A DNA stretch of 64,000 nt from an uncultured Bacilli bacterium (GTDB lineage: Bacteria > Bacillota_I > Bacilli_A > RF39 > UBA660). The notes beneath the pieces are model-generated. The model did no database searches and was not told where the DNA came from. It worked only from the letters and a program-made list of their open reading frames with translations. Positions within the stretch are counted from its first letter, which is position 1, and each line of letters begins with the position of its first letter. This document shows, piece after piece, positions 43,970 through 52,854 of this stretch. The translations under genes were made by a program, and so were the position numbers. The stretch spans positions 1 through 64,000 of the forward strand of contig CAKOUR010000008.1 in assembly GCA_934120635.1 (NCBI GenBank), read 5' to 3'.

Positions 43970-46936
43970 ACTTTCTAATAAATTTAAGCTATTTACAATA
44001 ATTTGGTACTTATCAAATCTTTTCTCGACACGGCCTAAAATACGAATGATATCTTTTTTCTTAATATTATTATATTGTTTATAAGTTTTAGGAAACAGTG
44101 TTAAAGAGATTTGTCCATATTCATCAGATGCTGTGACAAATGACATAATGTCATTATTTTTAGTGGTTACTTCTTTGATATTATCAATTGATAATACCAT
44201 AGAGATAGTTCTATCGAAGTATTTTTCAATAGATAATGTATCAATGTCAGAGTCTTTTTTATAAATATTTGTAGGATGATTACTAAGATAAAAACCAAAT
44301 GTATCTAATTGATTTTCTATTTTTTCTTCTTTTGTATATTCTTCATATTGTTTTAAACTAAGAGGAGGTAAGTCAATCATTCCTGCATTTTTAGAGATAA
44401 GAATATAATTAAAAATTTCTTCAAGATTATTGATTAGTGTTTTTTCATTGGTACCAAAAGAATTAAAGCAGCCAGACTTGATTAAAGAAATAATTGCTTT
44501 TTTATTTAGACTACCTGGTTTATTTTCAGTTAAAGGAGAAGGATTTTTTGAAGAAGGGGAATAATTTCTTTCTAAAAAATTAATAAAAGAAGTGTATGGA
44601 GCTAGTTTTCTTTCTTCAATGATTTGCTTAGAAATTGTTGTACCTACATTTTTAATGATTGATAGGGGACAAATTATTTTTTTGTCTTGTACTTGGTAAT
44701 TTGTTGTACTTTTGTTAATATCAGGAGGTAAGATTTCGATTTTATTCTGTCTTATTTCTGATAAGTAAAGTTTGGTTTTATAGTCGTTACCAATGACATT
44801 ATTTAAAATGGCTGTTTCAAAATATTGAAAGAAGTATGTTTTTAAAAATGCCATCTTGTAAGCAACAGTAGCGTAGCCAACAGAATGGGATTTATTGAAT
44901 CCATAATTTGCAAATTTTAAAATTAAGTTATAGATTTGTTCTGCTTGCATTTTGGTATGTCCATTAGAAAGAGATTTTTCAATAAATTTTGGTTTTTCTT
45001 CTAGAAGGATTTGTTCTTTCTTTTTAGAGATTGCTCTTCTTAGAATATCAGCTTCTCCTAGAGTATATCCTGCATAAGTTCTAGCGATTTCTAAGATTTG
45101 TTCTTGATAGATAATAATGCCGTAAGTTGGTTTTAAGATTTTTTCTAAGCATTTATCTGGGTAAGTTACTATTTCTAATCCTTCTTTTCTTCTTATATAA
45201 TTATCAATAAACTCCATAGCACCTGGTCTGTAAAGAGCAATGGCAGCTACTAAGTCATCAAAGCTAGCAACTTTTAATTTTTCTAAGAAACGTTTCATTC
45301 CTGGTGACTCAAATTGGAAGATTCCATCTGTTTTTACTTTTGAAAATACTTCTAGTGTTTTTTTGTCATCTAAAGGGATATTTTGAAAGGTAATGTTTAT
45401 TTTTTCTTGTTTTCTAATATTTGTTAAGACTTCTTGAATTAAAGTTAAGTTGGATATTCCTAAGAAATCCATTTTTAAGAGACCTAAAGGTTCTAGGTAA
45501 TTCATGGAGTATGCAGTTGTGTAAATTCCTCTATTATTTTTGTAAAGAGGGATGGTTTCATCAATTGAGATACGGCTGATGACTATTCCTGATGCATGAA
45601 TTCCAATGTTTCTTGGTAATCCTTCTAGATGGATGGCAATGTTAAATAGTTTTTGATAAGAAGAATTTTCTGCTAATAAGCGTTTTAATTTGACATTATT
45701 TGACATTGTTTCTTGTAAAGTTTCTTTGGGAGAAAATAATTTTGTTAGGTTATCTACTTCTGGTATAGGTATATTTAATGTTCTTGCTACATCTCTTACT
45801 ACTTGTTTTGCTGCTAGAGTATCAAAGGTAATAATACCGGCTACTTTTTTTTCTCCATATTTATTTATACAATAATTGATAACATCTTGCCGTTTTTCAC
45901 TATCAAAATCAATATCAATATCGGGCATTGTTATCCTTTCAGGATTTAGAAAGCGTTCAAATAATAAATCATATTTTATGGGGTCTATATCAATAATTCC
46001 TAGAGTATAGCTAACAAGACTACCCGCAGCAGATCCTCTTCCTGGACCTACTAGAATATTATTTTTTTTTGCATATTTGACATAATCCCAGACGATTAAA
46101 AAGTAATTACAAAAGTTCATTTTATTAATAATATTTAATTCTTTTTCTAAACGGGTAATATAAATTTCTGGTATATTGTTATTCAGTCTTCTTTTTAATC
46201 CTTTTTGACATAAGTATTTTAGATAATCATAAGCATTTATTTTTTCATCATAAATGGGTAATAAATTCTTGGTATAGCCAATTTCTACGTTGCATAAGTC
46301 TGCTATTTCTTTCGTTATATTTATATCTATTGTAGTAGTTTGTTCTAATAATTCTTGTTCATTCATTAAATGATGGCCACTATTTTCATTTAAGTGATAT
46401 TCTCCTATTACTTTTTGTTCTTTTATCATTATTAAATAGTCTAAGTATTTATGGTCTTCTTTTTCTAGATAAGAAACATTATTTATAAATACTTTGTCTT
46501 CTTTTATTTTGTCTTGTTCTTCTTTTGTAGAATATCCAATATAATGATATTTATATATATTATAGATTTCTTCATTAAAGAAAGAATAGGGGATAACTAA
46601 AATTAAGTCATTTTGATAGAGAGTTAGATCTTCTAATGTAATATTTCTTTCTGATACAATTGTGGATAATTTTATTAGATTTTTGTAACCTTGATTATTC
46701 ATAGCATATAATAAAATATTTTTATCTTCTACTTCTAACTCTAGTCCTATTACTGGTTTGATATTATTTTTTTTACATTCTTGATAAAATGCTGGTACTC
46801 CAAACATATTGTTGTGATCTGTAATAGCAAGAGATTGATATCCTAATGATTTTGCTTTTTGAATAAGATCAGGGATGCGAATTAAACTGCTTAATAGAGT
46901 GTAACTTGTTTTTAATTGAAGGGGTATGTAAATCAT
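43964..46936 (-). CDS. dnaE: DNA polymerase III alpha subunit
   Basis: The 990-residue polymerase has an N-terminal PHP domain (TSYTLLSSLIRIPDLIQKAK and ITDHNNMFGVPAFYQ), the palm with LVGPGRGSAAGSLVSYTLGI and the catalytic Asp residues in PDIDIDF near residue 335. The fingers and beta-binding region follow, then a C-terminal OB fold (GQISLTLFPKTYKQYNNIKKKDIIRILGRV). It is the DnaE type rather than PolC, since no exonuclease insertion is seen. It is preceded by an AAAATACTTA element. Confidence 0.97.
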   Translation of the reverse strand: MIYIPLQLKTSYTLLSSLIRIPDLIQKAKSLGYQSLAITDHNNMFGVPAFYQECKKNNIKPVIGLELEVEDKNILLYAMNNQGYKNLIKLSTIVSERNITLEDLTLYQNDLILVIPYSFFNEEIYNIYKYHYIGYSTKEEQDKIKEDKVFINNVSYLEKEDHKYLDYLIMIKEQKVIGEYHLNENSGHHLMNEQELLEQTTTIDINITKEIADLCNVEIGYTKNLLPIYDEKINAYDYLKYLCQKGLKRRLNNNIPEIYITRLEKELNIINKMNFCNYFLIVWDYVKYAKKNNILVGPGRGSAAGSLVSYTLGIIDIDPIKYDLLFERFLNPERITMPDIDIDFDSEKRQDVINYCINKYGEKKVAGIITFDTLAAKQVVRDVARTLNIPIPEVDNLTKLFSPKETLQETMSNNVKLKRLLAENSSYQKLFNIAIHLEGLPRNIGIHASGIVISRISIDETIPLYKNNRGIYTTAYSMNYLEPLGLLKMDFLGISNLTLIQEVLTNIRKQEKINITFQNIPLDDKKTLEVFSKVKTDGIFQFESPGMKRFLEKLKVASFDDLVAAIALYRPGAMEFIDNYIRRKEGLEIVTYPDKCLEKILKPTYGIIIYQEQILEIARTYAGYTLGEADILRRAISKKKEQILLEEKPKFIEKSLSNGHTKMQAEQIYNLILKFANYGFNKSHSVGYATVAYKMAFLKTYFFQYFETAILNNVIGNDYKTKLYLSEIRQNKIEILPPDINKSTTNYQVQDKKIICPLSIIKNVGTTISKQIIEERKLAPYTSFINFLERNYSPSSKNPSPLTENKPGSLNKKAIISLIKSGCFNSFGTNEKTLINNLEEIFNYILISKNAGMIDLPPLSLKQYEEYTKEEKIENQLDTFGFYLSNHPTNIYKKDSDIDTLSIEKYFDRTISMVLSIDNIKEVTTKNNDIMSFVTASDEYGQISLTLFPKTYKQYNNIKKKDIIRILGRVEKRFDKYQIIVNSLNLLESK

Positions 46937-46991
46937 TTTGTCATCTCCTTAAAATACTTATCTAGAACTTCTTTTTCTTTATTATAACATG

Positions 46992-47048
46992 AAAAAAGAT
47001 ATCATGTTTTTCAAAAGTATAATTTTTTGGACAATGATATCTTTTTAT
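46992..47048. terminator. Bidirectional terminator
   Basis: AAAAAGATATCAT and ATGATATCTTTTT arms flank about 28 nt between dnaE and the 213-aa gene. Confidence 0.75.
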
Positions 47049-47050
47049 GA

Positions 47051-47692
47051 CTAATTTTTTTGTAGTTGTTTTTTATAAGTGTCTTTGTTTTGATTTTCTT
47101 TGTACTCTTTTCTAAGACGATTTAAAATTTCATCTAATTCTGTTGTGGTGAAAGTACCACCATTTTCCGTTAATTTTTTCATTTCTTCATCAGTTAAATA
47201 ATTAAATAAAGGTTCTCCTTCATCAAAATGAATGAAAACTGGGCAAAAATCATTGACATGATCTTGAGGAGTAGTGTTTGGGTCTAATCTATAATAAGCC
47301 CGAAAAAGGCCATGATACTCATCATAAATGCAATCTACTAAACTTTGACATAATATATATAGATTTGACTCATTATTGATATCGTTATTTTCTATTACAG
47401 TTAATTTGTTGATATCAAATACTTCAACATTTTGTAATTGCTTCTTTTGTTCTTTTAAATCATTAATTTCTGCTTCTAAGTTATTTCTTTTAGAGACATA
47501 ATTACTTAAATATTTATCTGTCAATTCATCAATAGTATCGTCAGTTTTAGTAGCAGTTAAATCAGTTTCATTGTTTGGGGTATTGATTTTTGAATCAATC
47601 TTTCCTGCAACAAAACCTGACATTATTAGTACTATACTTAGCCCTCCAGATATAATTCTATTCTTTAAATCTTGATTAATTCTTATTTTCAT
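47051..47692 (-). CDS. Membrane-anchored hypothetical protein, 213 aa
   Basis: The ATG at 47690-47692 gives a short basic N-terminus and one hydrophobic helix (IISGGLSIVLIMSGFVAGKI), then a coiled coil and an acidic linker, and a globular part with CPVFIHFDEGEPLFNYLT. It is probably tethered to the membrane with the C-terminal part outside. The family is not recognised. A GAAAGAAGG site lies near the start. A terminator follows. Confidence 0.6.
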   Translation of the reverse strand: MKIRINQDLKNRIISGGLSIVLIMSGFVAGKIDSKINTPNNETDLTATKTDDTIDELTDKYLSNYVSKRNNLEAEINDLKEQKKQLQNVEVFDINKLTVIENNDINNESNLYILCQSLVDCIYDEYHGLFRAYYRLDPNTTPQDHVNDFCPVFIHFDEGEPLFNYLTDEEMKKLTENGGTFTTTELDEILNRLRKEYKENQNKDTYKKQLQKN

Positions 47693-47856
47693 ATGTATTT
47701 CCTTCTTTCGGGAACTATGATAGCAGAGATTTACTTCATTTGTCAAGAAATAAATTTTTGTATCTTATTATTAACTTAAATTTTGAGTTAAACAAATTTA
47801 TGAAAAAGGGATAAGGAAGTATTTTTTGAATAAAAAATTCCTATGTTAGAGAGTGT

Positions 47857-48135
47857 CTATATTCTCCACATTAGGAATGCGATTAAAACAACACCAAGGG
47901 CTATGATTAATGCTAGGGTAAAGATTGGTGCGAATCCCTCACTTTTTACACCGATATCTGATGTAAATGTTCCTTTGGCTTTTGCTCCTTTTTTCATATA
48001 TTTGTTATTACTTTCTGGTCTTTGTAATTTATAGTTTGGTTTTAAGTTTACTTTTTCGTCTGTATCTGATGTGATAATCATTTCTGATTTTCTTCCTTTT
48101 TCATCAACAAAATCTTGTACAACACTATTTTTCAT
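47857..48135 (-). CDS. Hypothetical C-tail-anchored protein, 92 aa
   Basis: This protein is not recognised. It has a polar N-terminus and a single C-terminal membrane helix (FAPIFTLALIIALGVVLIAFLMW), which suggests a tail-anchored membrane protein. The ATG at 48133-48135 follows GTGAGGAA, inside the end of dnaI. It is the last gene of the dnaB-dnaI transcript. Confidence 0.6.
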   Translation of the reverse strand: MKNSVVQDFVDEKGRKSEMIITSDTDEKVNLKPNYKLQRPESNNKYMKKGAKAKGTFTSDIGVKSEGFAPIFTLALIIALGVVLIAFLMWRI

Positions 48136-48145
48136 TCTTTTTTCC

Positions 48146-49069
48146 TCACTTTCGTTTATTTTCACTGACTAAAGTCATTTCTGTTGTCAGTTGTTTTATT
48201 CTTTCGATAATTCTTTTGGCTTTTACACGGTCGATTCCTTTGGTTGTTGTTCCAAAGTGTTCTTCTAAATCTTTAATGGTTAGGTTGGAAGTAAAAAAAG
48301 TGGTTAATCCTTCTTGGCTTCTATGTTGAAGAATATTTCCTAATACTTCATCTCGACTCCATTCAGTCATTGTTTCTGCTCCAATATCATCGATTAATAG
48401 AACTTCAACATTTTTTAGTAGTTTAAATTTTTCATTGTAAGTTTCTGCATTACCAAAAGATTCTTTTAGGCTTCTTAGTAATTCTGGATAATAAATAATT
48501 GCGACTTTATGATTCTTTTTAGCTAGTTCATTTAAGGTTGCTGAGATAAGATAAGTCTTTCCACATCCAAAATTACCATTTAGGTATAATCCTTTCATTC
48601 CTGTTTTGGGGTGATAATTATCAAGAAAATTTTTCAACCATTTGATAATTTCAAAGCGATTTGGATCGTTAATATCAATATTTTTCATACTAGCTTCTTT
48701 AATTTCTTTAGGGATATCGAAAAGATAAATGTTTTCTTTATATTTGTTTCTTTTGTCTAATTCTTTTTTATATTTACAGGGAATATAATCAAATACTAAA
48801 TTATTATTTAAAAGTTCTGGATAGTAAACATATCCTGGATAGGAGTTTTTACATTCTAAAATATTTTTACAATGTTTACAATTCTTTAATTCTTTTGCTG
48901 TTTCTTCTAAAGAAGTTGTATATTTCATTAGGTATGATTTTGGCAAGTCGAGTTTTTCTACAACTTTTTTGAAGGTAGTATTACTTTCTAGTGTTTTTTC
49001 ATAATCTTCGTCTAGTTTTTGGAGATTTAGATTATATGTTTCATTTAAAACCTCTTTTATTCCTTTCAT
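48146..49069 (-). CDS. dnaI: Helicase loader DnaI (primosomal protein)
   Basis: The 307-residue AAA+ protein loads the replicative helicase. Residues 75-90 carry a Cys cluster (CKHCKNILECKNSYPG), the Zn-binding N-domain of Firmicute DnaI. The Walker A is GNFGCGKTYL (near 165), the Walker B is LLIDDIG, followed by the arginine-finger region. It is translated directly after dnaB, with 1 bp between stop and ATG. Confidence 0.93.
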   Translation of the reverse strand: MKGIKEVLNETYNLNLQKLDEDYEKTLESNTTFKKVVEKLDLPKSYLMKYTTSLEETAKELKNCKHCKNILECKNSYPGYVYYPELLNNNLVFDYIPCKYKKELDKRNKYKENIYLFDIPKEIKEASMKNIDINDPNRFEIIKWLKNFLDNYHPKTGMKGLYLNGNFGCGKTYLISATLNELAKKNHKVAIIYYPELLRSLKESFGNAETYNEKFKLLKNVEVLLIDDIGAETMTEWSRDEVLGNILQHRSQEGLTTFFTSNLTIKDLEEHFGTTTKGIDRVKAKRIIERIKQLTTEMTLVSENKRK

Positions 49070-49070
49070 T

Positions 49071-50372
49071 TTATCGATACTCCTTTAGTAAGTCTTGCAT
49101 TTCTTTTTGTTCTTCTATGCTTGCTTCTTTTTTTTCTATATTTTTATTAAACCATTCTGGTACTTTTTCTTCTTTAGGGGTTCTTGTTTTTGTAGGACTT
49201 CCTTTTTTATATTTTTTATGTTCTTTTTCTGCTAAACGCATTGCATCATCAACAGTTTCTATTTTTTGTCGTTGCCATTGTCCAGCGATTGTTTCGGCTA
49301 ATCCGCGGGTTAATTTATTATTATTTGTCTTTAGGATATAATCTATTAGCACATTGACAACTCCTGCTTTTAATCCATAATTAAAGATTAAATCTTCTGC
49401 TAATTTTAAGTCTCTTGAAGTTGGTTCTGCACCATTATTTTTACTTTTTAATAAATCGTAAGGGCTAACGGTTTCAAATGTATAAATCATTTTAGCTCTC
49501 TTAGAAGTATCACCAACTGGTTCTTTTAAGTATTCTGGTTGTGTATTATAAACTACTGTTGGTAGTAATCCGTGATTATCGAATTGATAGTAGTTGCGGC
49601 AAGTTTTTCTTAATTCTTCTTTATTTAGAGTTCCTCTTTCTGTGATACAAATAGGGATAATATCTTGCATTTTTATGACATCTAAATTATATAAGAAAGA
49701 GAGTTGTAAAATTAATTCTTGCGTATCTTTAGTAAAAATTTTATTTTTATCTAGACCACTTGGTAAAGAATTGGCTAAGAACTCAAAATCAAAGTTAGTA
49801 TTAATATTTAACTTTTGGACATTATTTTTCCTAATATCACTATTTACTACTTCATAAGAGGTTAATGGTACAGTAGAAAATATTTCTGTAAACGATACAG
49901 TTATATCTTGATAATTGTTGGTTGATAATCTTGGTGCTTTGAAGTAATCTAAAACTTTTTCATATTCTTTTTTTCCTACATTATTATATAAAACAACATT
50001 TAAGATTGGATGATTAAAAAAATCATTTGCTTTAATTGGAGAATATAATTGATAAATATAATTTCCTGTTGTATCTTCTTTAAAATACGTTTTTAAAAGT
50101 CCGATTGCTTCTAGTTTAAGTCTTGCTTTTTCGATTTCTGATAGCGATATTTGCATATTTGTTACTAAGTGATGATGTGTATATTCTGTGCTGATTAATT
50201 TTGATTTGTCTAAATCAGACCAAAATGTAAAATATAGCATAACCGCAAGAGGGCCTATGATTGGTTGATATAACATGGTTAGTATGAGTCTATCTTCTGC
50301 TGTAATTATGCTTTTGTTTACTACAATATAAGTATCTGCAGGAGATATTCCTTTTAAATTTAATTCTTTCAT
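49071..50372 (-). CDS. dnaB: Helicase-loading/replication-initiation protein DnaB (Firmicute type)
   Basis: This is the Firmicute DnaB, unrelated to the E. coli DnaB helicase. It acts with DnaD and DnaI to load the helicase. The 433-residue protein shows the N-terminal winged-helix and middle parts and a DnaB_2/DnaD-like helical block (LAEDLIFNYGLKAGVVNVLIDYIL) about residue 320-345. The C-terminal is charged. The start follows GAGGACAGTGGTTGT with a weak site. Confidence 0.88.
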   Translation of the reverse strand: MKELNLKGISPADTYIVVNKSIITAEDRLILTMLYQPIIGPLAVMLYFTFWSDLDKSKLISTEYTHHHLVTNMQISLSEIEKARLKLEAIGLLKTYFKEDTTGNYIYQLYSPIKANDFFNHPILNVVLYNNVGKKEYEKVLDYFKAPRLSTNNYQDITVSFTEIFSTVPLTSYEVVNSDIRKNNVQKLNINTNFDFEFLANSLPSGLDKNKIFTKDTQELILQLSFLYNLDVIKMQDIIPICITERGTLNKEELRKTCRNYYQFDNHGLLPTVVYNTQPEYLKEPVGDTSKRAKMIYTFETVSPYDLLKSKNNGAEPTSRDLKLAEDLIFNYGLKAGVVNVLIDYILKTNNNKLTRGLAETIAGQWQRQKIETVDDAMRLAEKEHKKYKKGSPTKTRTPKEEKVPEWFNKNIEKKEASIEEQKEMQDLLKEYR

Positions 50373-50440
50373 ACAACCACTGTCCTCTTAGTTACATTTT
50401 ATAATAAAAGTGGGGAAAAGTAAAGGTTTATCAAAATAGA

Positions 50441-50464
50441 AAAAAGAACTTTTGTTGTTCTTTT
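50441..50464 (-). terminator. Terminator of the 725-aa gene
   Basis: Minus-strand stem AAGAAC/GTTCTT with loop and T5 run. Confidence 0.7.
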
Positions 50465-50505
50465 AAATATTTAAATTACTTATTTATATTTTTATATTTA
50501 TTAGG

Positions 50506-52683
50506 CTAATTTTGAGGTTTTAGTACTTTTCTTAGTTCTTTATTATTTTCATTTCTTACTTGATAAGGAGTATAGTTTGTTTTATTTAATTTTTCTAATA
50601 AATAAGATATTGTTTTAATTGCTTCTTCTTGAGAGTATGTTCCTTCTTTAATTTTATGAATTGTACTTAATAGATAAATTCCTAGTGAAGTATCTGGATT
50701 TAATTCTATTGTACTTGTAGTATTGTTTTTCATTGTATAATATTTATCTTTATTTTCATCAATAATATTAAATATAGTATGAGCTTCTTCTTTATCTATT
50801 TCAGATAATACTTGACATATTTGATTATGATTTCTATGTGTTAAACTTTTGTCAGTTATTTCTTCTTGATAAATAAAAGGAATATTATTTTTTTGAAATA
50901 TTTCTTTGATATTAGAGCAAAGAACATAGTCTACTAATTGGAAGAAACTTGATACTGTGGTAATTTCTTCAGAAGTATTATTCAACTTCTGTAATATAGA
51001 TATACTATCTTTTAAAATTGGATTTTGGGGATTAGTTTGAATGTCTTTTTCAGAAAACACTTCATTGATATTGACTAAAGATGATGTAATTTTTAATGGA
51101 AGAAGAACGTTATCTTTGGTTAAGGAATAGGAGAAAGATAAGACCGGATAAGTTGTTTCTTTTTCTAATTTAATTAGTCTTTCTTGATGAGATAATAATT
51201 CACTTTCAAATGATAGAAGTTTGCTGTTATCTAAGAGATGGGTAGTAAAGGTGATTGTTCCATTTTCATCACAAGAAATAGAAAAGGCTGTATTTTTTCT
51301 TTTATTAAACATGAATGTATTTTCTTTTACTAATTCTTTAGATATTCTTTGATAATAATTAACTAAGTTAGGGAAAGCAACATTTTTTAAAATGTTTTCT
51401 TGTTCTAAAATATTGTATTCTTCTTTTTCTGCTTTTTCTTGATGAAGGGATGAAATAATTTCTGATATATCTTCATTTACTTCTGATAAAGATATATATT
51501 TTCTTTTCTTACAATAATTGATAAAATCAGATATTTTATCTAAGAATTGCTCTATTTCTATCTCTGATAATGGGTTTGTTTGATTGAATATTAATTTTAT
51601 TATTTCTTTATAAAAACTTGGATCTGTGTATTGAATTCCTTGATTGACTAACTTTACTTTGTAGTTTTGAATAAATTTATCTAAAAGATAGAATAATATA
51701 TGATTATCTTGTCTTGCATATTTAAAGTTATCTATTTGTAAGACTAATTTTTCTATTATAGAATAATTTTTATCATCTTCTGATAAGCAAGATAAGATAT
51801 TGTAATAAGATGATGTATCTAATGTATTATTTTTTACTTCTAATGGTAGATTTTCTTCAAATAAATGAATAATTTTTTTGATAAAGTTTTTTTCTGTAGT
51901 GTTTTCTTTTGGTAGAGTACGAAGATAGTTTTTTAAAACATCTTTTCCAAGTAAACATACTTCTTCTTTTGCAAATTCTGGTAATTTATTTATTTCTTTA
52001 AATATTTTAGTAATATCTTCTGGTATAAAATGATTTAATCCTTCACCATACTTTTTTAAATAAATTCCATGACATAATTCATTTAATAAATCAGATAATT
52101 TTTGATTTAAGTTTGTTTGGTAAGTAAAATAGTCAGTAAAGTCTTTTAATTGTTTTATATTTTCTTGTTCTTTAGATTGTTTATTCATTTCTTCTTGTTT
52201 TTTCTCTATTTTGATTAACTTATTGATGTATTTTAAGATTAACTTACTTTTTTTGTATTCTAGATTTGCGATGGATACTTTTTCTTTTAATTGTTGATAT
52301 TTTTCTAGTTCTAGATGTTGTCGTAATACTTTTTTGTTTTTTCGTAAATCTAATGAAATATTATTTTCTTTAGCAATTTTTTGAACTACTTCATTGATTA
52401 TTTCTTTTTTCTTTTGATAGTTTTTTATATTATTTAGTAGATAAATATCTTTTAATTTATATAAACTAGATAGTCTTTTTGATATTTTTTCTTCATTTAA
52501 GTAATTAATAAATAAAGTTAATTCTTCTTTTGATAAAAAATAATTTATCATTATGATATTTAATAAATATTTTCTTTTTATTGTTTCTTTTTTCCCGTTT
52601 TGATCTTTATTTTCCTGTTCTAATTCGCTTATTTTTTTTAATAGTTCTTGTACTTTTGTTACATCTACATCTTTAGACATCAT
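50506..52683 (-). CDS. Hypothetical coiled-coil protein, 725 aa
   Basis: This protein is not recognised. It is rich in Lys, Glu, Leu and Ile, with a coiled-coil N-terminal third (to about residue 190). The rest is mixed alpha/beta without a signal peptide or membrane helix. Start codons MM follow AAAGGAGAATG. It lies between the dnaB operon and the gatCAB-aspS operon, but no shared transcript with either is evident, as terminators lie on both sides. Confidence 0.6.
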   Translation of the reverse strand: MMSKDVDVTKVQELLKKISELEQENKDQNGKKETIKRKYLLNIIMINYFLSKEELTLFINYLNEEKISKRLSSLYKLKDIYLLNNIKNYQKKKEIINEVVQKIAKENNISLDLRKNKKVLRQHLELEKYQQLKEKVSIANLEYKKSKLILKYINKLIKIEKKQEEMNKQSKEQENIKQLKDFTDYFTYQTNLNQKLSDLLNELCHGIYLKKYGEGLNHFIPEDITKIFKEINKLPEFAKEEVCLLGKDVLKNYLRTLPKENTTEKNFIKKIIHLFEENLPLEVKNNTLDTSSYYNILSCLSEDDKNYSIIEKLVLQIDNFKYARQDNHILFYLLDKFIQNYKVKLVNQGIQYTDPSFYKEIIKLIFNQTNPLSEIEIEQFLDKISDFINYCKKRKYISLSEVNEDISEIISSLHQEKAEKEEYNILEQENILKNVAFPNLVNYYQRISKELVKENTFMFNKRKNTAFSISCDENGTITFTTHLLDNSKLLSFESELLSHQERLIKLEKETTYPVLSFSYSLTKDNVLLPLKITSSLVNINEVFSEKDIQTNPQNPILKDSISILQKLNNTSEEITTVSSFFQLVDYVLCSNIKEIFQKNNIPFIYQEEITDKSLTHRNHNQICQVLSEIDKEEAHTIFNIIDENKDKYYTMKNNTTSTIELNPDTSLGIYLLSTIHKIKEGTYSQEEAIKTISYLLEKLNKTNYTPYQVRNENNKELRKVLKPQN

Positions 52684-52764
52684 TCATTCTCCTTTTTTCA
52701 ATTTTACTATAGCACAAAACATTTGTATTAGGAATAATATTTACTAGGAAGTAAAAAGAGTTTT

Positions 52765-52788
52765 AAGTATTATTTAAATAAAATACTT
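52765..52788. repeat. AT-rich dyad between the 725-aa gene and aspS
   Basis: AAGTATTATTTAAATAAAATACTT is an almost perfect palindrome. It belongs to the recurrent TAAGTATTTT-type dyads of this window. Confidence 0.5.
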
Positions 52789-52819
52789 ATCTTTATTTTA
52801 TCTTTTTAATGAAGTATAT

Positions 52820-52854
52820 AAAAAATAAGATAACTTGGGATATTATCTTATTTT
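52820..52854 (-). terminator. Terminator of the gatCAB-aspS operon
   Basis: Minus-strand stem AAAATAAGATAA/TTATCTTATTTT with T tail. The aspS TAA lies in the stem. Confidence 0.85.
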
